Of a stretch of DNA of 64,000 nt, positions 57,486 through 64,000 are shown in pieces. Numbering within the stretch: the stretch's first letter is position 1; each line of letters starts with the position of its first letter. A program made the translations under genes and the position numbers. The notes under the pieces are model-generated. The model ran no database searches, was not told the origin of the DNA, and saw only the letters and a program-made list of their open reading frames with translations. The stretch spans positions 4,092,001 to 4,156,000 of the forward strand of contig NZ_CP147776.1 in the NCBI RefSeq assembly GCF_037300705.1. Reading direction: 5' to 3'. This stretch comes from Massilia sp. W12 (GTDB lineage: Bacteria > Pseudomonadota > Gammaproteobacteria > Burkholderiales > Burkholderiaceae_D).

Positions 57486-59522
57486 ATGAATCCAATAAAA
57501 GAGACGGCCCCGAGCGTCCACAGCGCGGGACGGCATGATGTCACCGGCTTGATCTTGGCCGGGGGGCAGGCGCGCCGCATGGGTGGTTGCGATAAAGGCT
57601 TGCAAAACTTCGGCGAGCACACGCTGGTGCAATATGTCTTGCACCGCCTGCGCATGCAAGTCGGACATGTGGCGCTCAACGCCAATCGCAATCTGGATCA
57701 ATATGAAAAATTCGGCTATCCGGTCTGGCCGGATGAGACGGCGGATTTTCAAGGCCCGCTGGCCGGCATGCTGGCCGGCTTGCAACACTGCCGCACCCGT
57801 TTTTTGCTGTGCGTTCCCTGCGATTGCCCGTTTTTACCGGCCAATCTGGTCGGCCAACTCCTGCACGGCCTGCTCGACCACGACGCCGATGTGGCGGTGG
57901 CGGTCAGCGGCCCCGGCGAACAAACGCGCGTACACCCGGTGTTTTGCCTGATGCGCAGCCACCTCGGGCCGCATTTGCGCAACTTCCTGCAAGCCGGCGG
58001 CCGCAAATGCAGCGACTGGCTGAACACCCTGAAAGTGGCGCATGTGCACTTCCCGGATGCGCAACACTTCCGCAACATCAACACCCTGGATGAATTGCGC
58101 GCCTGGCAACCGCGCCGCAAAGACAGCGCGCCCGCCGCCCCGGCCCCCAGCCCGACGCCGGAAACCACCATCCGCCCCGGCAAAGCGCCCTCCGTGCTGG
58201 TCTTGCCCAGCGCCGCGCCGATCGCCAACCAAAACATGCACTACGGCAGCCTGCAAGATTATCTGCGCAAACTGAGCGACTACCAGCCGCACGCCCTGCC
58301 GCTGACGACCGCGCAGCGCATCATCCGCGCCAACTGCCGCCCGATCGCCGCCTCCGAGCAACTCGGTTTGCGCCAGGCGCTGGGACGCTATCTGGCGCAG
58401 GATGTGGTGGCGCCCTATGCGCTGCCGGCGCATGACAATTCGGCAATGGATGGATTTGCCTTGAATAACGCCGATTTATCGCCGGATAACACCTCATGCC
58501 TGCAAGTAGCCGGGCGCGCCCTGGCCGGCCACCCATACAACGGCAAACTGGAAAAAGGTCAATGCGTGCGCATTATGACCGGCGCCGTATTGCCGGAAGG
58601 CGCCAACGCCGTGATTGCGCATGAAAAAGTGCTGTCCATCGCAGAAGCGGAAATTGTGCTGGCGGCGGGCCAATTGCCAAGCGGCTTGAATTGCCGCCGG
58701 CGCGGCGAAGAATTGGCCTGCGGCGATATCGCCTTACTGCGCGGAACCCAATTACTGCCCTCACAACTCGGCCTGCTGGCCACCCTGGGCATGGCCGAGG
58801 TGCTGGTGCAACGCCGCCTGCGCGTCGCCTTTTTCAGCACCGGCGATGAATTGCGCCCGCTCGGCTCCCCGCTGCCGCCCGGCGGATTGTACGACAGCAA
58901 CCGCTACAGCCTGTATGGCATGTTAAGCCGGCTCGGCTGCGATGTGCTCGACCTTGGCATTGTCAAAGACGAGCCGGAAGCCATCCGCCAGGCCTTGCAA
59001 AACGCCAGCCTGCAAGCGGACGCCATTCTGACCTCGGGCGGCATGGCCGGCGGCGACGCCGACCACACCCGCCGCGTGATGCAGGAAATGGGCGATGTGC
59101 ACTTCTGGCAATTACAAATGCGTCCTGGCCGCCCCTTCGCCTTTGGCCGCCTGCAATCCGGCAGCAACCGCGTCACCTTATTCGGCCTGCCCGGCAATCC
59201 GGTGGCGCTGATGATCAGCTTTTATATGCTGGTGCGCCCGGCCCTGCTGCAAATGATGGGCGCGCGCGACAAACCCGCGCCCCGTCTGATGCTGCCGCTG
59301 GCGCAAGCAGTGCGCAAACAGCCGGGCCGCGCCGAATTTCTGCGCGCCCGCCTGTGCTACGGCCCCGACGGCGCAGCCAGCGTCAGCGCACACAATGCGC
59401 AAGGCTCCGGCATGTTAAGTTCGATGGCCGAAGCCGATTGCCTGCTGGCGCTGCCGCCGGAAGCCGGCGACCTCGCCGCCGGCCAGAATGTGCCGGTGCT
59501 GATGCTCGACAGCCTGCAATAA
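57486..59522 (+). CDS. MobA-MoeA fusion (molybdopterin guanylyltransferase + molybdopterin molybdenumtransferase)
   Basis: 678 residues. N-terminal MobA (about 15-205): GLILAGGQARRMGGCDKGLQ, FQGPLAGMLAGL, LLCVPCDCPFL. A Pro/Ala linker (215-240). C-terminal MoeA (about 250-678): LPAHDNSAMDGFAL, RIMTGAVLPEGANAVI, FSTGDELRPLG, TSGGMAGGDADHT, LFGLPGNPVALMISF. MoeA inserts molybdenum and MobA adds GMP. ATG 57486 is preferred; a GTG at 57474 is possible. No frameshift is seen. Confidence 0.92.
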   Translation: MNPIKETAPSVHSAGRHDVTGLILAGGQARRMGGCDKGLQNFGEHTLVQYVLHRLRMQVGHVALNANRNLDQYEKFGYPVWPDETADFQGPLAGMLAGLQHCRTRFLLCVPCDCPFLPANLVGQLLHGLLDHDADVAVAVSGPGEQTRVHPVFCLMRSHLGPHLRNFLQAGGRKCSDWLNTLKVAHVHFPDAQHFRNINTLDELRAWQPRRKDSAPAAPAPSPTPETTIRPGKAPSVLVLPSAAPIANQNMHYGSLQDYLRKLSDYQPHALPLTTAQRIIRANCRPIAASEQLGLRQALGRYLAQDVVAPYALPAHDNSAMDGFALNNADLSPDNTSCLQVAGRALAGHPYNGKLEKGQCVRIMTGAVLPEGANAVIAHEKVLSIAEAEIVLAAGQLPSGLNCRRRGEELACGDIALLRGTQLLPSQLGLLATLGMAEVLVQRRLRVAFFSTGDELRPLGSPLPPGGLYDSNRYSLYGMLSRLGCDVLDLGIVKDEPEAIRQALQNASLQADAILTSGGMAGGDADHTRRVMQEMGDVHFWQLQMRPGRPFAFGRLQSGSNRVTLFGLPGNPVALMISFYMLVRPALLQMMGARDKPAPRLMLPLAQAVRKQPGRAEFLRARLCYGPDGAASVSAHNAQGSGMLSSMAEADCLLALPPEAGDLAAGQNVPVLMLDSLQ

Positions 59523-59670
59523 GGCGGCGCCTCAAATCCGTCGCATATAGCGGCAAACGGGCAGACTGCTAGAATGCACCTGCAGTATTTTGGACGGCCC
59601 CGGCAAGCCCGCCTGGACGCTCTCAACAATGCGGGCAGCCTGCCCGCAGCCCACCGCAAGGAGCAACTCC

Positions 59671-60282
59671 ATGTTTGGCAAACTCGCAGCAGACGCACTT
59701 GGCCTGAGCGATATCGGTTCAGTGATCAAACCCGCCGATTTCGACAAAGTTGATGCAGATGATTATGTGATGCACGAAGATAATGAAAAAATCTTCTTCC
59801 TGATCAAATCCAAAACAGATGAATACTGCTTTACCAACCGCGCCCTGATCCATCTCGACGGCGCCAGCGCGGTCAGTAAAAAACGCATGTTGCACCGCTA
59901 CAGCTACCACGCGCACCCGGTCAGCGCCGTCAAGCTGGAAACCGCCGGCACCGTGGACCTCGATGTGGAAATCAAATTCGCCCTGGGCGAAGCGCGTTTT
60001 TCGATTGATGTGCACAAAAAGCACCTGGAAGAATTGAAAGACCTCTACAAATCGCTGATCCGCATTGGCGAAATTCAGCACGACAACGCAATCGCCTACG
60101 AACAGGCGCGCGACAGCGTGCAACTGGCCGCAACCACGCTTGGCCGGGGCACGCTCGAAGGGATTCCGGTGGCGGCATTTGAGCAATTAAACCAAAGCGC
60201 CTTCAACTGGCTGCGCGAAAGCCATCAAAAATACGTGCCCAAAGATTTCGGCCCGGTGTTTGAACGCTATCTGGCCAAATAA
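59671..60282 (+). CDS. PH-domain protein, YvbH-like
   Basis: 203 residues: LGLSDIGSVIKPADFDKVDA, YVMHEDNEKIFFLIKSKTDE, YCFTNRALIHLDGASAVSKK and AGTVDLDVEIKF match the bacterial PH-domain (bPH) plus YvbH-oligomerisation family found in Bacillus and other groups. Function is unknown; no membrane helix. AAGGAG precedes ATG 59671. Confidence 0.85.
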   Translation: MFGKLAADALGLSDIGSVIKPADFDKVDADDYVMHEDNEKIFFLIKSKTDEYCFTNRALIHLDGASAVSKKRMLHRYSYHAHPVSAVKLETAGTVDLDVEIKFALGEARFSIDVHKKHLEELKDLYKSLIRIGEIQHDNAIAYEQARDSVQLAATTLGRGTLEGIPVAAFEQLNQSAFNWLRESHQKYVPKDFGPVFERYLAK

Positions 60283-60682
60283 GCGCAAAACGGGCCGCCG
60301 CAAAGCGGCCCGGCCCCTGTCTCCCCCTCCCCGCCTTAAACCCAAGCCTGCGCCCGCCGGCGCCTGATGCAAACGCCATCCGCGCCAGACCACTCTTGCC
60401 GCAGCGCATCTTGCCGCCACGCCAAGACTGCGCTCAAAGACGTGTCCAGCGTTACAAGCAGTTGTGAAAATGGCATTCAATTGTGATTTTTCCAAGTAAT
60501 TTATTGTAACTTTTTTACCTGAAAAAATTTCCGGGACAGAACATTGAAAATGCGCAATTTCATAGGAGAAACATAGAAAATTGCAGGGCATTTTTTGTTA
60601 AATAAGGCTGGAAAAACAGGAAATCAGGTGTTACCATGGGTTTTCTTTCGCATCCGCTCCACCCCACCTCATGGAGAATGCC
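60283..60682. other. AT-rich leader of the Xax-like toxin operon
   Basis: About 400 bp without a secure gene. The first part is GC-rich with a hairpin (60292-60311, GGGCCGC arms), then it becomes very AT-rich (60475-60630), a base change that suits an acquired promoter region. A 21-codon leader frame at 60636-60701 is possible but unsupported. Confidence 0.5.
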
Positions 60683-61930
60683 ATGCTGCAAAGTACGATG
60701 ATTGAAGCAAGCCAAGCGCCCTTGATCATGATGCAACTGATGGCCGGCGAGATCGATGCCGCGCCACCGGAGCAAAGCGAAGCGCGCATGGCCAGGGCAT
60801 CAGACATACCGCATCTGGCGCGCAGCGCGGCCCCCAGCGGCAATTTTCGCGGCGCCGGGATTTTCACACGGCAGGATTTGCGCAATATCCGCGAATATGT
60901 GCAACAGGGTTTGAGCCTGCCGGCCAATCTGGAAGGGGTGTACGGCCTGACCGGCTACAAACGCTGCGGCGTGGCGGGCTTGGAGCCGGAAGAATTACTG
61001 CCCCTTTTTCAAGCCATCATCAATCATTGCAAAAGCTGGTCGCCGCTTGAATCCGATGTCTGGAATCAAAATCTGGCGCTGGAATCCAGCGCGAATGCGG
61101 TCGTGAAATATGGCGAACAAATCGTACGCACCATCGACGCCATGCCGCTGATGGAAAAAATCCGCAATAATCTGCAAAACCTGAGCGACAGCAATCCCGG
61201 CTTGCTGATCTATTCGGCGCAAGACCGCGCACTGGCGAATGCCGCACAAAACCTGTTTGGCGATTTGGCCGCCGAAATCGACAATCAACTGCTCAAAACG
61301 CAAAAACTCAAAACCCGCATCAATGATTTCCGCATCATGCTCGCCGGTGGCCGTTTGTCCAACGCCAGTTATTTCACCGGACTGGAGCCGCAAATTCAGC
61401 AAAAGCGCACCCTGCTGGAAAAGCACAAAGCCAGCCTGCCGGAATCGGCCTTTTTCGCGCAAATCAATTTCATCTTCGAGCGCATCGGACAAGCCGAAAG
61501 AGAATATCATCAGGCGATTCAACCCCTGTTCAATTCGCTAGGCTCGGGCTATGTCTCGATCAATTATTTTCTGAGCATGTACAGCTGGCATTGCAGCCAA
61601 TTGCGCGACAAAGTCATGTCTTTACATATGGAACTGGTGATGCTGATCATCAATTTCAGCGCCGGCCAGCACTTGCTGAACTCGATTGAAACCCTGGCGC
61701 GCCGTTTTGTCGGCATCGGCCTGCATATGCTGGATGCGGAAATGGCCATGAATAATATCGACTTCATGTGGCAGTCGATGCGCAGCCAGCTCGAACAGTC
61801 GCAACAACAATTTTCCAGCCTGAACAGCGAATTATCCCTGGCGCGTTTCATGCCGGCTTTCAAACGCGTGTATGAACCGTGGCGCCAGATCGCCGAGTTG
61901 GCGCGCAATATGCAAAACCAATTCTGGTAA
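60683..61930 (+). CDS. Alpha-xenorhabdolysin (XaxA/YaxA)-like pore-forming toxin subunit A, paralogue 1
   Basis: 415 residues, nearly all helical. The family's N-terminal block is present: GAGIFTRQDLRNIREYVQQG and YGLTGYKRCGVAGLEPEELL, then long amphipathic helices, and the C-terminal pattern GIGLHMLDAEMAMNNIDFMW and VYEPWRQIAELA. Length fits XaxA (about 400-410). The central segment that in the second paralogue is glycine-rich and hydrophobic is here NSLGSGYVSINYFLSMYSWH, so membrane contact may differ. ATG 60683 is chosen over 60671 because GGAG at 60673-60676 is correctly placed. No signal peptide. Confidence 0.75.
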   Translation: MLQSTMIEASQAPLIMMQLMAGEIDAAPPEQSEARMARASDIPHLARSAAPSGNFRGAGIFTRQDLRNIREYVQQGLSLPANLEGVYGLTGYKRCGVAGLEPEELLPLFQAIINHCKSWSPLESDVWNQNLALESSANAVVKYGEQIVRTIDAMPLMEKIRNNLQNLSDSNPGLLIYSAQDRALANAAQNLFGDLAAEIDNQLLKTQKLKTRINDFRIMLAGGRLSNASYFTGLEPQIQQKRTLLEKHKASLPESAFFAQINFIFERIGQAEREYHQAIQPLFNSLGSGYVSINYFLSMYSWHCSQLRDKVMSLHMELVMLIINFSAGQHLLNSIETLARRFVGIGLHMLDAEMAMNNIDFMWQSMRSQLEQSQQQFSSLNSELSLARFMPAFKRVYEPWRQIAELARNMQNQFW

Positions 61931-61957
61931 AGCCTTCCCTGCCCGTTTTTTCCGTCA

Positions 61958-61994
61958 GCGTACTGCAGCGCAGTACGCGGCAGGCGCACGCCTG
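61958..61994 (+). other. Two adjacent hairpins between the A-subunit paralogues
   Basis: GCGTACTGC-AGC-GCAGTACGC (61958-61978) is a perfect 9-bp stem, followed by CAGGCG-CA-CGCCTG (61981-61994). No T-run follows. These could be an intercistronic processing or partial-termination element that sets the dose of the downstream subunits. Confidence 0.45.
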
Positions 61995-62071
61995 ACGACA
62001 GCTTGCGCCGTCTGTTGTTGCAGTGTTTCACCGGTATTTATGCGTATTTCATTTTCACCAAAGGAGGCAAT

Positions 62072-63289
62072 ATGACGCAGGCATTACGCACTGACAGCAT
62101 TATTGATTCGGATGAAGTGCCATCAATTACCCTCGGTCTGCTGACCGGCACCCATCCAGATGCCGAGCGTGCGCCAGGGATTTTCACCAAAGAGGATTTG
62201 TTCAGCATCAAGCTGTATGTCAAAAAAGGCTTGGCGCTGCCGACCACGCGGCCAGTGGTCGAATCCTATCTCGGCTACAGCAAAGTGGGAATCGCCGGCC
62301 TGGAGCCGGCTGATATTCAAGGCTTGTTTACCGCCATCAACGGCAATTGCATGAAATGGGATGATGTCGAAAAGAGTTGCATCCAGCAATGTCTCAATCT
62401 CGACAGCGCCGCTGAAAACATTACCGATACCGGCGACGCCCTGCTGCGCTATATCGAACAAATGCCCTTGATGGAAAAAATCAAAACCACGCTCGGGCAA
62501 TTATCGGCGCAGCAATTAGCGCAAATCACCTACACCAATGAAGACCGCGAAGCATCCAGCGCCTTGGGCGAAATTCTGGAGGAAATGAAAAAAGACATCG
62601 ACAGCCAGCAGAAAAAGACCGCAGAAGTCAAGCGCAAGGTCAGCGATTTCCGGATTGAGCTGGCCGGCGGCAAACTGTCAGACGGAAATAGCGTGCCGGG
62701 CCTGGAGCCGCAGGTCAAATCGAAAAAGAATCTGATGGATCGCAACAACCTGAGCCAAACCATCGAACGTCTGCAACAGGATATCGACACCAAGAAAAGC
62801 CGCATCGAGCAATTGCAAAAAGACTATGAGAAATATGTCGGTCTGGCTTTTTCCGGGGCCCCGGGCGGCATCATCGGGCTGGCGATCACCGGCGGCATTT
62901 TCGGCAAAAAAGCGGAAGATGCGCGCAAAGAAAAGAATCGTGAAATCGCCGCTTTGCGCGCGCTGGAAGACCAGATCAGCGGCAAAAAAGCCTTGCAAAG
63001 CGCAATCGAAAACCTGTCGCGCGATTTTTCCGATATGGGGATACGGATGGTGGACGCGGAAATGGCGCTCAACAACCTCGATTTCATGTGGCAAAACATT
63101 CTGAGCAAAATCAATGAATCCAAGGAAAGCTTCAGCAAAATCAATGATGCGCTGAAGCTGACGCAATTCATCATTTCCTTCAGCAAAGTCATTAAACCCT
63201 GGCGCAACATCGGCGAATCGGCGCGTGATTTAAACCGCCTGTTCAATGAAGCCCTGGCGGAATACAAGAAACTGTATGGCAATAGCTGA
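62072..63289 (+). CDS. Alpha-xenorhabdolysin (XaxA/YaxA)-like subunit A, paralogue 2
   Basis: 405 residues. Closest to the known family: PGIFTKEDLFSIKLYVKKGL, YLGYSKVGIAGLEPADIQGL, a coiled-coil hairpin with a glycine-rich hydrophobic loop (AFSGAPGGIIGLAITGGIFG, about 256-275), then MGIRMVDAEMALNNLDFMW and VIKPWRNIGESARDL. In characterised pairs subunit A binds the membrane or activates subunit B, which forms the pore. ATG 62072 has AAGGAGG at 62061-62067; the longer frame to 62003 is rejected. Confidence 0.8.
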   Translation: MTQALRTDSIIDSDEVPSITLGLLTGTHPDAERAPGIFTKEDLFSIKLYVKKGLALPTTRPVVESYLGYSKVGIAGLEPADIQGLFTAINGNCMKWDDVEKSCIQQCLNLDSAAENITDTGDALLRYIEQMPLMEKIKTTLGQLSAQQLAQITYTNEDREASSALGEILEEMKKDIDSQQKKTAEVKRKVSDFRIELAGGKLSDGNSVPGLEPQVKSKKNLMDRNNLSQTIERLQQDIDTKKSRIEQLQKDYEKYVGLAFSGAPGGIIGLAITGGIFGKKAEDARKEKNREIAALRALEDQISGKKALQSAIENLSRDFSDMGIRMVDAEMALNNLDFMWQNILSKINESKESFSKINDALKLTQFIISFSKVIKPWRNIGESARDLNRLFNEALAEYKKLYGNS

Positions 63290-63342
63290 ACGCTCTGCAT
63301 TGCCGCTTGCAACACCATCTCTACTTCATTGAAAGGTTGATC

Positions 63343-64000
63343 ATGGCAACAGTGACTCCCCTTAATCCGAGCGCATTGAGCAATCCCGATGTCAGCATGC
63401 AGGACATTTTCCAGGGTGTGAAAAACATCAATCGCGCGGTTTTTTTCAAATCCGCCCAATACCAGATCCTGCAGCAAAAAGCCGAGCGCGCCAGAAATTA
63501 TGCGCAAGAGGCGGAAAGCCTTCTGCGGCGCGACATTCCATCTTTGCAATCCGAGCTGGACAACGCCGCGCCGGATTCTTATTTTTCCATGATTGCGGAA
63601 ATTGAAGCCGGCCTGAAAGAAGCGGGTTTGGCGCCAGAAGATATCGCCGCTTTGCAGGAAGAACGCGCCAATACGATTGAAAGCCTGAGCGCAGCGCTGG
63701 CCGAAACCCATGCCAAGTTCAAAAAATCCAGCAGCGAACTGGCAAACAAAATTTTTGAGCTGGAAAAAGTGGTCTTGCTTGAGCGTATCGAAGGGCCATT
63801 GGCGGATGAGCAAAAGCGCCATGCGGAAATCTTGCATGACATCAATGTCAAAGAAACCCGCAAAAAAGAAGTGTCAGCGGCGCGCGATAAAATCATCGCC
63901 GCGCAGGATGTGATCCGCGCCAAGAATATTGCCGACACGTTCAAGGATTTTCTGCCCGCCGCCAGCGATTTGAGCGCGCTCGATCTGGCTGCGCCCGAGG
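63343..64000 (+). CDS. XaxB/YaxB-like toxin subunit B (cut by window end)
   Basis: 219 codons with no stop before the window ends. It begins MATVTPLNPSALSNPDVSMQ, has an all-helical core (YQILQQKAERARNYAQEAES, LLERIEGPLADEQKRHAEIL) and then AAQDVIRAKNIADTFKDFLPAASDL, consistent with the start of subunit B of alpha-xenorhabdolysins (about 345 residues). Identification rests on position after an A subunit and general pattern. ATG 63343 follows AAAGG, 53 bp after paralogue 2. Confidence 0.6.
   Translation, partial: MATVTPLNPSALSNPDVSMQDIFQGVKNINRAVFFKSAQYQILQQKAERARNYAQEAESLLRRDIPSLQSELDNAAPDSYFSMIAEIEAGLKEAGLAPEDIAALQEERANTIESLSAALAETHAKFKKSSSELANKIFELEKVVLLERIEGPLADEQKRHAEILHDINVKETRKKEVSAARDKIIAAQDVIRAKNIADTFKDFLPAASDLSALDLAAPE

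Overview
The window looks like chromosome of a betaproteobacterium, most likely an Oxalobacteraceae-type Burkholderiales. The support is the gene families (fused NADP-malic enzyme, PlsB, a ccoNOQP-ccoG-fixH-hemN operon, the rluC/HAD/Rieske/S49 run divergent from rne, DUF2917 next to a LysR regulator) and the GC-rich codon use seen by eye. No rRNA, tRNA, CRISPR array or complete insertion sequence was recognised.

Layout. Positions 1-8000 hold a NYN-domain protein and an accessory cluster of four exported caspase-fold (peptidase C14) proteins. Two of these carry a C-terminal FGE-sulfatase (C-type-lectin-fold) domain, and a ccdAB toxin-antitoxin pair with a perfect inverted-repeat operator sits among them. 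From 8200 to 26400 there are metabolic and regulatory genes: maeB, plsB, a PPOX-fold protein, an exported FAD oxidase coupled to a multicopper oxidase, a hemerythrin-PdxH fusion, an MFS transporter, DUF2917/LysR, a DHH phosphoesterase and a LytS/LytR-type two-component pair. From 26500 to 35000 lies the cbb3 oxidase operon, read leftwards as ccoN-O-Q-P-G-fixH-hypothetical-hemN-TauE/SafE-like.

Between ccoN and its maturation genes lie two blocks of unrelated genes. The first (35600-41400) has a DUF4157 / transglycosylase-like / L,D-transpeptidase-like effector candidate, an exported amine oxidase, a truncated GNAT, AT-rich unknown genes and a frameshifted PIN-toxin remnant. The second (41400-46200) has ccoS, a His-rich exported protein and a PhnCDE-type ABC transporter whose ATPase gene overlaps ccoI by 4 bp. 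From 51900 down to 42900 the genes rluC, HAD, Rieske, S49, split ccoI, phnC, phnE and phnD appear to form one compact leftward transcription unit.

From 52900 to 60300 there are rne, moaA, a mobA-moeA fusion and a YvbH-like PH-domain protein. The right edge (60700-64000) holds a toxin locus of the alpha-xenorhabdolysin (XaxAB/YaxAB) type with two divergent A-subunit paralogues and a B-like subunit cut by the window end.

The most interesting signals are the caspase-FGE pair, whose 3' ends look like diversity-generating-retroelement variable regions, the three-gene Xax-like locus, the multi-domain effector, the hemerythrin-PdxH fusion, and the split ccoI operon coupled to a phosphonate/selenate-type transporter.
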